A stretch of 64,000 nucleotides of DNA from Hygrophila difformis (Eukaryota > Streptophyta > Magnoliopsida > Lamiales > Acanthaceae), in assembly GCA_030278955.1 (NCBI GenBank), contig JAOANR010000006.1, forward strand, positions 54,340,915 through 54,404,914, in the 5' to 3' direction. How positions within the stretch are numbered: the stretch's first letter is position 1; each line of letters begins with the position of its first letter. The notes beneath the pieces are model-generated. The model did not search any database and had not been told where the DNA came from. It saw only the letters and a list, made by a program, of their open reading frames with translations. Shown piece by piece: positions 21,931 to 33,384 of this stretch. Both the position numbers and the translations under genes were made by a program.

Positions 21931-24746
21931 ATGGCGTCGAAAGAAAGTAGAGATAAAGTTAAGAAGCAAGTAGCGAAGAAGGTTTAGAAAAGGGATGGAA
22001 AAGGACAAGGATGTGATGGGGGTAAGGGAAAAAGGCAAATTGGGGAAGGGAGTAAGGTTGGGAAGGGGCAGGGACAGAAAGGGAGCAAGGATGGGAATGG
22101 ACAGGGGCGGAAAGGGCATAAGGATGGGAAGGTGGAGGCACAGAATAAAAATGGCGACGGGCCAGTGGCACGATGTACTACACAGAAGTTCATTGTAGTG
22201 ATGAATGAACTTGATGGGATAATCACTGAGAGACAAAGAGAAGCAATGATGAGGACACCGTTTGCACATTTCCTTAGATGCCAGAAAGGATATAGTAGTG
22301 TGGTGTGGTTGGAAACATTAGTAGAGTGTTATGACGCGGAGTACAAAGGTTTTGTATTTGGGGAGAATTTCAGGATAAAGTTTCTATCATTAGAGTTTTC
22401 GTGTGTCGTGGGGCTACAGAATGCGGGTCAGGATGTGCACCCAAGTTCGAGGAGGAATCGGAAACAGTGGACAATATTTTTACGGGGAATTCGAGGAACA
22501 TAAAGAGAGCAGGCATAGTAGAGGTGCTGCGGAAGGCTGCCGGGAATGAGGAGTTGGTACCGGGGAAGAGAGATCCCAAAAATTTTGCACGACTGTACAC
22601 ATTGTTTGTTTTCAACTCGATCATGTTTCCTACGTCCCACCTGTACCTACCATCGTTCGTTGTGCATTACGTGGACGAGTTGGACAACATTGGTGAATAC
22701 GCTTGGGGTAGGGCAGCTCAAGACTTTTTAGTGGGCGCATTGGCAAAACGTTCAGGGCAGGGTAAACGGTATAGATGGTTGTACTGCTGGGCTTCTGGTA
22801 AGTGTAACAATGTCATATAGGTATAGTACGTAACTGTGCAATTTTTTTGTGTAAGGAAACTAAAGTGATGTCAACCTGGTTGTAAATTTGTTGTTTTGCA
22901 GGGATGGTTCTTTGAGCGAGTTCCCAGGTTTGCCAAACCAATTGCGAAGCCACAAGTCCCTCGATTCATAAGGTGGCAGGTTTCACATCCAAAAGTGGAG
23001 TCGTGTGCAGCAATGCTAAGATCGCTGACCCCGGATCAGGTGAGGTCGTTCATCCCTTTGCCGGATGAGGTGAAGTATGCAAGATCTGCTCGAAGGGTGT
23101 ATGAGGTAGTGGGTGGAGAAATAGTTAATTGATTCATCTTTTTTTTGTTTTGTGAACTATATACAAGTGGATTTTGTTGTGATAAAATAGGTGTTTGTTG
23201 AGGAGGACTGGAAACCACCCCGACGTTCGAGGGTACGGTCGGATGACATGGGCTTTGTAAGTGAAAGTGAGGAGAGAGTGACTGTGGAAATAATAGAAGA
23301 GGGTGACAACTGTAGAGGGTATTCTGAGCATAGAGAGGTTATAGTGCCGGAGGGGCAAGAAGATGAAAGTGAGTGAGCATACATTGCATTCATTTTGTGA
23401 GTGTAAAAATGAAGCTTTTTTCTGCAAATATTGATTTGATATTCTGTATTGAATAGATATTTCTGAAGAACTGAGGACTAAGGCCTGTCATGATCGGCCT
23501 AGAAAGAGGATTAGTAGAGAGGATGATGTAGGAGCAGGTGTGGTCAATGAAGATCTACGGTTGGGAGAAGAACCTTTGGAGATGGATGAACTACCAATAA
23601 AGGCGGGGCCTGATGATGCAACGGAGGCCGATTATGCACAGGGCCATGTTGGAGACGGTGGAAATTACGAGTTAAATGAAGCCCCGTATCATCATCAGAA
23701 AGAGGGCCAATTTGATGCACCACATGATGAGATTCAGTCTGCGGATGTGGGGAATATGGAGACGGATGGAACTGATAGGAATGGTAAAGATGATGTCGTA
23801 GTAGGGGAGGTCCCTGAAGGTGATGTTAATGTAGAAGAACAAATGGAGGCGGTTGATGAACCAAAAAGGGGACATCAGGATGGCCGGGAGGAACCCGCGG
23901 AGGGCAATGCGTTTGACACAAGGATTAAGATTATGCTGATGTGATGGCAGTAATGGTGGCGTATTCGGAGCTGCAAGATGGAGTCGATGGAAGTGATAAT
24001 GATGAAGAGTCGGAAGGCCATGTGGATAACTTGGACTGTGAATTGCAGGCAGGTGAAGGTGACGAAAAGCATATAAAAACCCCGGGATCAATTGCAAGGA
24101 ATGTGAGAGCAAGAACCGATCGTAAGCCAAAGGTGAAGCCGGCCGATATGTTTGACACCTGAGTCTTCGTGTAAAAAGGAAGAACGGATGGGGAGAAAGG
24201 AGGATACATGCAATTGGTGGATCATCGGGAAGAGGTAAGTAGTGCATGACACTTAATTTGGGTCGTATACAACTTATCACATGTCATGTAATACTAAATG
24301 CTCTTAATATACCACTGTTAATTATGTTTGCATGTTGGATATAGCCGATTGAGTTGCAGTTAGGTGATTTGAAGGAGGATGTGGATTTAATGGTGGGGAA
24401 GAAGAAAAGGAAGGAATGGGTTATTTATGAAAAGGATTATGTTGGATGGCGGAAATATGTTGGGCGCAATGCTTTGACCGAAGGTGAAAGGGACACAATA
24501 TATGGGTTTTTTGATTCTGACTTGAGCAAGTATGTTTCACCAGTTTATTTCATGGAAACTTGGATATCCTTTAATAGATTATAGTGGGTTAATGTATTGA
24601 ATGCCGTGTGGCCTAGGGAGTTTGTCTGGGCAAGGGGTCATAATGGAGTGAAGCCGGTCAGTATGATTTCTCTATTAATTAACGAGCCGATCGGAGACGA
24701 TGTCATTGACGGGTACCTGGACATACTAGTTTCTGAAGTAAGGAAT
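21931..24746 (+). pseudogene. DUF1985 / Ulp1-type (C48 peptidase) gene, broken and truncated
   Basis: Starts ATGGCGTCG at 21931. Blocks: Lys/Gly-rich N-terminus; a DUF1985-like segment (RTPFAHFLRC..FRIKFLSLEFSCVVGL, 22260-22425); LYTLFVFNSIMFPTSHLYLP and VDELDNIGEYAWGRA (22600-22720); WFFERVPRFAKPI (22906-22945); an acidic linker (23190-24160); and a start of a C48-type domain (NEPIGDDVIDGYLDIL, 24680-24730). Clean GT-AG introns fit at 22798-22901, 23106-23190, 23369-23456 and 24235-24344. Damage: TAG at 21985, frameshifts near 22430, 23930 and 24160, TAG at 24582. The catalytic part is cut off by the LTR element at 24747. Such genes are often carried by MULE transposons and encode SUMO-protease-like proteins; transposon origin is inferred. 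Confidence 0.55.
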
Positions 24747-27700
24747 TGTAACACCCCGGTTTTTGGTAACCTAGGTTGGGATGTCACCGCCACACCTCCC
24801 TAGCAAGACACGGTTTCTCCGAGCTTGCTAAAGAGATGCAAGACTATGGTTTTTCAGAATTTAAAACATTCAAACAACCCATTGAAATATAACTTGAAAA
24901 TAGTATCATTACAGTTGCAGCGGAAATAATATTTAGATATAAGTAAAGCAGCGGAATTTAAAATGGGCCAACATGGCCAAAACACGGGTTAAACAGGCCC
25001 GTTCATGCAAGTTCTAGTCTAGTGCCAAAAATTCTAAAATAATGTATCTTCCCAAAATTTCCATGTATGCATATGATGATGCATAATCCTCAACTCTGAA
25101 AGAAATGGGAAAAATATGGTTTGGTCAGCAAAACGTGCTGAGTAAGTTAATACCTAATATGATCAGGGGGTTTCAAAGCCTTTAATTAAATTTAATAAAA
25201 ACATGCTTGTAGGTAATACACAATTTAAGTTAATCATCCACTAATAAATAAATGACATAATTTAAAACAAGGATTTCCACGTGATCATAATTCAACTTAC
25301 ATGGTAAAATAATTGCAAGGCATAATTTAAACAAAGGAAATATTCAAGTCTTTTAATTTTCTCGTGACTTCAGGATTTGGTATTTTCAAGATTTCACTCT
25401 TTCACTTTTGTTCGATATGATCTAGTATAATTTGTTCTTGGGGAAACGAACCCGCAAGAATTTAAACGCATCCTAGGGAATTGAACCCATAGGAATCAAC
25501 ACACATCATGGGGAATCGAACCCACAGGAAAACAAACAATCGCCCTTGGGGAATCGAACCCGCAAGAACTCAAATACATCATAGGGAATTGAACCCATAT
25601 GAATCAACACACATCCTGGGGAATCGAACCCGCAGGAAAACAAACAATCGCCCTTGGGGAATCGAAACCGCAAGAACTCAAATGCATCCTAGGGAATTGA
25701 ACCCATAGGAATCAACACACATCCTGGGGAATCGAACCCGCAGGAAAACAAACAATCGCCCTTGGGGAATCGAACCCGCAAGAACTCAAATACATCATAG
25801 GGAATTGAACCCATAGGAATCAACACACATCCTGGGGAATCGAAACCGCAGGAAAACAAACAATCGCCCTTGGGGAATCAAACCCGCAAGGTAAGAACAC
25901 ATTTCGCAAATTTCACAAGTCTCTCACAATATAACTTTACACAAGTCGCTGTCTTACTCCATAATTATTTAAAAATTCATTTTAATTCAGAAAATTCTGA
26001 AATTTCACCAGTAACTCGAAAACACAGAGACAAACAAGTTTCATGTTTTAAGTTTTTCGATCCGGCTTAAGAAAATAAGTCAAAAATCAAGTTTTTCACA
26101 TAAATATTATGCTGTCAGGTTTCAGATTTGACACAGTTTCAAAACTCGACTTTTTGACATACCAAATGGACTCCAAAAATTCTTAAATTTTATAAACACA
26201 TATTAGACATCATTATCTACAACTTTTGTTTAGATCACAAAGATTAAATCGGACTAGAAATCATAGAAACATGCTCATCAAGTTCGAACAATTGCACTGT
26301 CAGATTTCGAAAAGTTCATCTATTCACAGATAATGTCCGACGCGATTTTGGTAGTAAATCTTGATGAAAATCTCTGAAATTTTTACACAACATAGCTTAA
26401 GATCTTAGGATCAAAATTCTAGTTTTGAGTTTTTTTGTTTGAACTCTCGAAATAGGGGTTTTGGTTCTATTTCAAATCTGTCACTGTTTCAAGATCAACT
26501 CTTAAGGCAGGTTGGTTCTCGGCCGTTTTCGGATATCAAAACACAATGAAAAATTATGAAAATTTTACACGAACTAGATCAGTGTCTTAGGAACGTTTTT
26601 TGTGTTATAAGTTTTTCCGTTTGAGCAGTTTTAAGGTTTGAAAAATTCATACCAAATCACTGCGCCGTGGGTTTTCGTGTTGACAGATTTTAGAGTTATT
26701 CAATCCCTATGTTCGGTTGCATTTTAAATCACCCAAAACCAAGTAAGTGTTAACTTACTGTGGGATGATGTCTAGGACGTCTCTAGATCAATCGGGGCGC
26801 CCACGCTTGCTACGAACACGTCCTAATTACTCCGTCTCCTCTCCGTTGGCCCCGAAACGAAAATGAAAGTAAAAATCTAGGGTTAGATCGGATTTTCGGA
26901 CTCGTAAACTTAAACGAAAACCTATGAAGACTTACCACAATCTGGAACACTAAAGATATTGTTCTCCACGCCTCCTCCATCGATTTTCATCGCCGGAATA
27001 TGATCGGAAAGTCGTCGGAAAGTGAAGAACTTGTGTTTTCGGTTTTGGGAGAGTTTGGAATGAAGAGGGGGTTTGTAAGACTGAAAATGAGTGGGAGAAT
27101 CAGTCCCCACTCGTCCTAAAAGCTTTCCCCCGACTGAGATTGACTTTCCTTAGTCGGGGGTTGAAATTTTGGCAATAAGATCGCTGAGATCGCGCAAGGG
27201 CAGCTGCTGTGTGGCTGGCGCGGTGTTTAGCCAAACACCGCGCGGAGGGCACGCGGCCTGGTCTGGGCCGTGCGTCCGGTCTGGGCCGTGCGATCCCGTC
27301 GGGCCTTTTCTCCTCTCTTTCGGACTTCTGTCATTCTACGTTTTCGGGCTCGACTTTTCGGGTCGTTCTCGGGTTACGATTCCCTTCTTAAATTTATTTT
27401 GACTCAAATGAATTTCATATTCGAAATCTTGAATCCGTCGAGTTTGAAACGTCGGCTTGAATGCGTTGTCTTTCGACTCCCGTGTAATAATTTATCTAAT
27501 TAAATTATTTCCGACTTCACGGGTTCTTGGAATTAAAATTGTTTTCCTTCTTGAGTTTAATTCCAATTCTTTTAGAATTAATCCATAGAATATCTCCGGG
27601 CTTCCTTTCCCTCTTTTATTCCATTTTGAATTTATCGGTAATTCATTTCCGAGCAATAATGAATTATTTTCTTCTGCTCGGAAATATTTCGGCCTTGATC

Positions 27701-27996
27701 GGATTAAGAAATAAATTTTATTCCTTAAGAATCAACTTCGTCCCCGAAGTTGGGTGTTAGCTTCTCGCGAGCTTGGAACTAAGGTCCTTTCTATTTTGTG
27801 CTATTGTTTGATTGCGTGATTGTATCATTATGTGTTGTTGTTGTTGATTTTATTATATTGTTTGACTGAACCCAGAATTGAAATTTCCAAGTTGCCTACG
27901 TACCCCGTGAAGGGATCAAGTCATTACGTAGTTCAAAACAATTTGACTTTGTTTATTTATTATTGAATTGGGTTACATAATATTTGGGTCGTTACA
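24747..27996 (-). repeat. 3' LTR of minus-strand Ty3/gypsy element 1
   Basis: On the minus strand it starts TGTAACGACCC (27996), right after a stem-loop and the polypurine tract AAGGAGGGGAGGA, and ends CCGGGGTGTTACA (24747). Stretches near 27280-27440 match the LTR pieces at 31210-31400 and 37400-37560 (GTGCGATCC-GTCGGGCC-TTTTCTCCTCTCTTTC). It contains the tandem B-box-like array at 25437-25890. A second stem-loop (27733-27752) followed by TTCTTAAGGAA lies 244 bases inside the LTR. The 5' flank is GGAAT (24742-24746); no equal copy follows the right-hand LTR piece, so the far end is rearranged. Confidence 0.7.
25437..25890 (-). repeat. Tandem array of 13 T-arm/B-box-like units in the LTR
   Basis: The unit GGGGAATCGAACCCGCAGGA recurs about every 36 bases, at roughly 25440, 25475, 25511, 25549, 25583, 25620, 25656, 25691, 25728, 25764, 25799, 25834 and 25872. 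Three neighbouring variants (CGCAAGAA, CATAGGAA, CGCAGGAA) form a 108-base higher-order unit repeated about four times. On the minus (element sense) strand each reads GCGGGTTCGATTCCCC, which matches the Pol III B-box consensus GGTTCGANTCC and has the 7-base TTCGATT loop of a tRNA T arm. No complete tRNA is present. Confidence 0.85.
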
Positions 27997-28036
27997 TCCT
28001 CCCCTCCTTAAGATTACAGTTATGTCCCCATAACTG
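27997..28036 (-). other. Stem-loop and polypurine tract of element 1
   Basis: Minus strand: CAGTTATG-GGGA-CATAACTG (28036-28017) is a perfect 8-bp stem with a GGGA loop. AATCTTAAGGAGGGGAGGA follows and reaches the LTR start at 27996. The same stem-loop occurs at 61784-61803 in element 3. Confidence 0.7.
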
Positions 28037-28087
28037 CCTATGTATTATTCACAAACAGGTTCGGGTATCGTTGCATATGATCCTTCC

Positions 28088-29236
28088 TCATTGAGCTGGC
28101 AAGTCAGCTTGATCGATGTCGTTAAATTGTCCTACGACTCTTCCTTGATTTCTTTGTTGCGGGTTTACCAGATCTAGCCTCTTCTCAATCATCTTTTCAC
28201 GAACATCGCATCCTCTAATCATGTGGTCTTCCCCACCACATCTATAACAAGTCCCGCGCCTTGGGCATTCGCGTACCAGATGGGCCTGGTGGCACTGCGG
28301 GCAACGTGGTATGGTTGTACGACGTATGCCATTTCTCCCATTATTGAAACCCTTATTTTCGTTCTTCTTCGGTTCATTGAACCTAGCTTGACCATCATTC
28401 TCCCTAAAATTGCCATTGCTATTGTTTCGATTCTTTTTCTCAAATTCTTGCGAGTCCTTGCTCAACTCCCCATTTCCTTTACGCTTCAGTTGCTGGACTC
28501 GATCAATTGCTACAGCTCGCTCATAAACTGTCTGCAGGTTTGTGAATTGTCCTACTGCAAGTATCTCCCGGTGCCTAAGGTTCAGACCCATCTCGAATTT
28601 CTGAGCCTTGTCAGAGTCGGTTGGTACTATCCGCGTAGCAAATCGTACTAGCTCCTTGAATTTGGTGTAGTACACTTGCACTGTTTGCGCACCTTGTCTG
28701 AGGTTGATGAATTCCTCATACTTCACAGTCATGGTGCTCAGTGGGTAGAATCTTTCCCTCAATGCTTCCTTAAGTTCCTCCCAGGTGTAGGCATCTTCGT
28801 CTTCATCTGAATTTGTTTGAAGGTTTTGCCACCACTCATCGGCTTCGCCTCCTAAGTAGTAGGTCGCTAAACGTACCTTCTCCTCATCAGGGCATTTGAT
28901 AGCATTCAAGAGCTTATCAAAGGTACGAATCCAACCTTCCAACTTGGCCGGGTCCTCTTGGCCATCATAATGGGGTGGGTTGTAGGGGTTTACCAGTGCC
29001 AAGTAGTTGACTTGGGCTACTGGCGGAGGTACTGCTACTTGTGCCCTATGCACCTCAGCATTTCCTAATGCTACAAGGACTTCCTCTACAGTTTTTAAAC
29101 GTTCTTCCATGTTGTTGGGTACAGGAGGCACTCGTTCTCCTAGGTTCTGAGGAGTCTCATTGTTGTTAGGCACGTTGGGGAGGTCAGCGTCAATGCCGTT
29201 CGGACTTACCTTCCTCGTTTTTCTCCTAGGTGCCAT
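28088..29236 (-). CDS. Retrotransposon Gag (Tekay/Del-like), gag-only element 1
   Basis: 382 codons from ATG 29236 to TGA 28088-28090 on the minus strand; the start is the first ATG of the frame (MAPRRKTRK). It has a Gln/Asn-rich N-terminus, then the retrotransposon gag domain: VNPYNPPHYDGQEDP, WIRTFDKLLNAIKCP, TYYLGGEADEWW. RERFYPLSTMTVKYEEF follows, then a basic linker and a zinc knuckle CYRCGGEDHMIRGC near residue 335. It binds RNA and builds the particle. It matches element 3 Gag (57088 on) closely up to QADL-AQ, where a stop comes before the protease. Only ~50 bases then separate it from the 3' stem-loop, so pol is entirely absent. The frame is uninterrupted and may still be expressed. 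Confidence 0.85.
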   Translation of the reverse strand: MAPRRKTRKVSPNGIDADLPNVPNNNETPQNLGERVPPVPNNMEERLKTVEEVLVALGNAEVHRAQVAVPPPVAQVNYLALVNPYNPPHYDGQEDPAKLEGWIRTFDKLLNAIKCPDEEKVRLATYYLGGEADEWWQNLQTNSDEDEDAYTWEELKEALRERFYPLSTMTVKYEEFINLRQGAQTVQVYYTKFKELVRFATRIVPTDSDKAQKFEMGLNLRHREILAVGQFTNLQTVYERAVAIDRVQQLKRKGNGELSKDSQEFEKKNRNNSNGNFRENDGQARFNEPKKNENKGFNNGRNGIRRTTIPRCPQCHQAHLVRECPRRGTCYRCGGEDHMIRGCDVREKMIEKRLDLVNPQQRNQGRVVGQFNDIDQADLPAQ

Positions 29237-29424
29237 TTCTCTGTTATTAAGCACGCGAAGATGAGTTTCTAAGTGATCAAGATCTAGGACTAAGGCAACG
29301 TTAGTCTTTAGCAAGCGCTCCTAAGTCAAGGTCATGTCGAGTTCTAAGGTAGGAGTGTTTCTTATCACCGATAATTCACATAAAAAGAGTTAGTGTAAAT
29401 ATTTATGTATATATGCAATGCAAT

Positions 29425-30840
29425 TGTAACAACCGAAAAAAACGATAAGAGGAATTGGAACTAATTTAACTAGATTATTTATGGCATGGAAATGTTATGA
29501 GCATTAAACCCGAGTTCGTAACAAATTTAAGATAAAGATTTCGAACCGGAAACGACCCGAGGAGTCGAGCCAAACACGTAGAGGATAGAAAACCGATAGA
29601 GAAAGGAAGAAAAGACTCGACGGACCACACGAACCGCCGAACCGGCCGGTCCGGCCGCCACGCGCTCTCCGCGCGCCGCCGCTCGACACGAGGGAGACGC
29701 GTCCCAGAACTGGTCGCGCGTGCTCCGCGCGGACATCCCTATACGTGCGCGTCACCACCGCGCCAGAGGTGCAGGAGGTGTAAACTTTCTTTCCATGGGG
29801 ATTTTCTTGCCTAAATTATGATTCCCTTCGATGGTAATCGGATCCCTGCCTTGGGAAAGGCTTAAGGACGGTTAGGGACGCCCTCATCCCCATTTTCACA
29901 GAAAACACAAGTATCTACACTCTCATTCTTCCGCTCCAAGCCAAAATCTCTTCGAGTCCACTTTCCGGCGAGTATTCCGGCGACGACGGGGCAAACGGGA
30001 CAAAGCCTCTGCCTTCTAGACCCTTGGTAAGCTTTTAGTTCGTCCATAAACTTTAAAAACTTGAAATCTAACATCCTTTCCTTTGCTACGATTTCACGCT
30101 GGGGGACGAACAAAAAGCGATCGGAGAAGTTGGCCGTTCGTCGCGACCTTAGGACGTCCGGAAAGCCCTCACTTTGACCCTATTCTCTAACTAAGTAAGT
30201 TAAGACCTTACTCTTCAATTATTGTGGTTTATTGTCGTTTAAAACTTAAGATCTAGACACGTAACTAAAATCGGTTTTCAAAACCCTATTTTCAACCAAT
30301 TTTAATAACTCGACCAAAACTCTATCTTCGGGAATTCAAACCGAAAACTTTTCAACATAGATTTTGTTCATAAGACTCTAATCTAACTTGTGTCCAAATT
30401 TCAGCCATTGACATAAAGATTAATATGCCAAATCGTGACGTAAAGTTTCTGTATGAAAATCAGACGTTTGAAACCATGACAGTTTTATTGATTCGACTTG
30501 ATGCATGTTTTTCACCCGTTTTTAAATCGATCCAACTTTGCATTTCTAATCAAAGTTGTAGATAATTGTGTCGAGATTATGCATATAAAATTTCATGAAT
30601 TTTGGAGTTCATTTGATACGTCAAAACGGACAATTTCAGAACCTGTTCCAACCCGATTCTTGAATCCGCGCGCAAGCAGTGTATTGGTGTCGATTTTTGA
30701 ACATCTAAAACTCATTATTTCTAATATCTTAAAACATGAAAGTTGTTCATTAAGCTGTTATCTACATCCTGTAAAAATTTCGAACCAATTGGATTTGAAA
30801 TGAATTTTTTATCAGCGTTGCACGAAACTGTGTCGGAATC
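29425..30840 (+). repeat. LTR fragment in plus orientation, abutting element 1
   Basis: It begins TGTAACAACCG at 29425. Its first 250 bases, read as reverse complement, match the U3 pattern of the minus LTRs (CTCTATC-CTCTACGT-TTTGG-CTCGA), so this piece points the other way. Downstream, GTTGTAGATAATTG and AAATTTCATGAATTTTGG also run in plus sense, like the plus LTR at 54700-54900. The right edge near 30840 is approximate. Small ORFs within are not genes. Confidence 0.5.
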
Positions 30841-30849
30841 AGTCCTTTG

Positions 30850-31610
30850 GGCAGAGAAAGTTAACTATTGACGTACACCTTAGCACACGTTTCCCCTATG
30901 CCCGGAAGTCTCCGAATTCGTCCGACACGGCCCTCCTTCGCTGCCTTCTCGCTTCCGACGGCTTGGAATTAGGGTTTTCGGTAAATGGAATTTCAAAGAT
31001 GTTCAAAAGGATGCACGGGCTGATTTAGGGTGGTATTTATAGAGTCTAGGGTCCTAGGGTTTGGCCAAGATCAGATATGAAGAGTCTTGGGCCGAAAGGT
31101 AAGCAACCGACGTCGAAAAATCCGGAGTCGGGCGAGAAAATCGCGCAACGCCGCAACTGCCGCGATCGATGCGCCCTTGGCGCGGTTTTGCCTCTGGAAC
31201 GCGCGGCGACCGTGCCATCCTGGCCTGGACTTCAGTCTGCACCGGGCTGTGCGATCCGTCGGGCCTTTTCTCCTCTCTTTCTGGCTTCTATCCTTCTATG
31301 TTCTTGGGCTTCGATTTCCGGGCTATTCTTGGGCTCTAAATTCCCATCCTAATTTTATTTGGATCTCAATTTAATTTCGTGTCCGAAATATTGAGTCCAT
31401 TAGTATTGGGTTCCCGTTCAATAATTTATTTAGTTAAATTATCTTTGACTTCACGGGCTCTTCGAAATCAAATTCCCTTTTTTAGTCTTTGAATTAAATT
31501 TCCATTTGTTTTTTATCTTTATCTTAATTATTTATTTATTCATTAATTATATTTATTCATTTATCGGATTTTATTTGTTTATTTATGTTACAAAATTCTC
31601 GGGTATTACA
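30850..31610 (-). repeat. LTR fragment in minus orientation (U3 part)
   Basis: Homologous to 37090-37747: GGGATTAGGGTTT-like, TATTTATAGA (minus-strand TATAAATA box at ~31036), GGCCGAAAGGTAAGCAACCGA, GTCGAAAAATCCGGAGTCGG and CTTTTCTCCTCTCTTTC. It ends AATTCTCGGGTATTACA at 31610, the minus-strand TGTAATACCCG start. The two fragments 29425-30840 and 30850-31610 face each other. Confidence 0.55.
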
Positions 31611-32487
31611 CAAGCACTACACAAATGGCTTCTGGAATTAATTGGGCAACATAAGTTTGAAAAAAGTAAAACCTAAACTATAAGAACACACATGGAGAAA
31701 TGAACACACAAAACCAAGAAATTTAAAAAGATTCTAAAATTGGGAACAGATTTTGTGATGTGCTATCAAAATTGTGATGCAGAGATTATTTTTTGTGATG
31801 TATACTACTATATTTTTGGAAATTTTTGACTTTATATGGTAGTGGTATTGTACATCACGAAAATAAATATATAGACATTACAACTGCATGTGCAGTTAAA
31901 ATGAAAGTCTAAACCTTTAACTCCATTGCTAGAAATTAATCCAAACAAAATTCCAAATTAATACTGCATTATCCTAATCTATGGTAATAAGTTCAATCCT
32001 AATCTAACACAAAACAGTAAAGGAAAAGCAAACAAGAAAGCAATTAATAAAATATTTAAAATGTTACGTTGCATGGTGATTCAAAATGAGATGATTGTAT
32101 GTTCTAATGAAACCTGGTGTTACCCAGTTATTTTTATTTTATTTTTTTATAAAAAAGGAGATGATTGAATTCTCTAAGAAAGCATAAATTATTTGACATA
32201 TGATATGTCCATTAATTGAACAACCCATAATAGACTGCAAAATGTGAAAAAAGAAAAAATATGGGAAATGATTACTCGAATGGCATGTACTATAGTTGAG
32301 ATTTATCTACTATAGGAATCAAAATTATATAAGGAATCAAAGAAAACAATGACAAATCCTGATCTAAGCTACCTATCTACAAACTGGACGTCCTTGCTTG
32401 CCTTCAAGCATTCAATTGTTCTTCAAAATATGAGATAATGGATGGGTCTCGGTATTTATACTCGGGGCTGTAGGCTGTAGCATTTGC
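31611..32487. other. Non-coding spacer with a small inverted repeat
   Basis: No gene is supported. TTTTTTGTGATGTATACTAC (from 31790) and GTAGTGGTATTGTACATCACG (to 31860) form an imperfect inverted repeat of about 25 bases per arm; a GTGATGTGCTATC piece precedes it. The rest is AT-rich and unassigned. Confidence 0.35.
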
Positions 32488-33384
32488 TGTAACACCCCGG
32501 TTTTTTATAACCCAGGTCGGGATTGTAACACCCCGGTTTCTGATAACCCAGGTCGGAATGTCACCGCCGCACCTCCCTAGCAAGACACGGTTTTTCCGAG
32601 CATGCTAAAGAGATGCAAGGCTATGGTTTTTCAGAATTTAAAACATTCAAACAACCCATTGTAATATAATTCGAAAATAATGTCATTACAGTTGCAGCGG
32701 AAAATAATAGCTAATTATATAGATAACAGCGGAATTTAAAAATAGGGCTAACATGGCCAAGACACGAGTTAAACAGGCCCGTTCATGCAAGTTCTAGTCT
32801 ACTGCAAAAATTCTAAAATAATATGTCTCCCCAAAATTCCCATGTATGCATATGATGATGCATAATCCTCAACTCTGAAAGAAAAAAGGGAAAATGTGGT
32901 TTGGTCAGCACAACTTGCTGAGTAAGTTAACACATACATGATTATGGGGTTTCAAAACCATTAATTAGGCTTAAAGAAAACATGTGCATAACACCCCATA
33001 ATTTAATTTATTTATCTAGTAATAATTTAATGGCATAATTTGAAAGACATAGATTCCATAAAATCACAATATAGCTTGCAAGGTAAATAATTGTATAACA
33101 TAATTTAAAAGCACAATTTAAGTAAGGGAAGGAAAATATTCAAGTCTTTTAATTTCCCCGTTAATTCAGGATTTGGTATTTCAGGATTTCATTCTCTCCC
33201 TTTTGTTCAATATGATCTAATATAAATTGGTTCTTGGGGAATCGAACCCGCAAAAATTTAAACACATCCTAGGGAATCGAACCCATAGGAATTAACACAC
33301 GTCCTGGGGAATTGAACCCGCAGGAATTGACACATATCCTGGGGAATCGAACCCGCAGGAATTGACACACATCCTGGGGAATTG
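32488..33384 (-). repeat. Partial 3' LTR of element 2
   Basis: Corresponds to 35116-~36005 of the full LTR, with scattered differences. A 36-base terminal unit (TGTAACACCCCGG..AACCCAGGTCGG) is repeated in tandem at 32488 and 32524. Four or five B-box-like units lie at 33236-33384. The LTR stops within the array at a shared ATTGAA, where gag sequence begins. Confidence 0.75.

Noticed and set aside
21274..22269. Long minus-strand ORFs (up to 202 codons) opposite the Ulp1-type gene
   Set aside because: They mirror the GC-rich leader and the Lys/Gly-rich coding part of the plus strand, giving Pro/Ser/Phe-rich peptides without motifs.
25437..25890. Evenly spaced repeats resembling a CRISPR array
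   Set aside because: The spacers are themselves repeated (108-base higher-order unit), the units are variable, there are no cas genes, and the region lies in a plant LTR.
27169..31374. Several ORFs of 60-95 codons within the LTRs
   Set aside because: They overlap U3 sequence conserved between LTR copies but their frames are not conserved; they start at unsuitable codons or inside promoter DNA.
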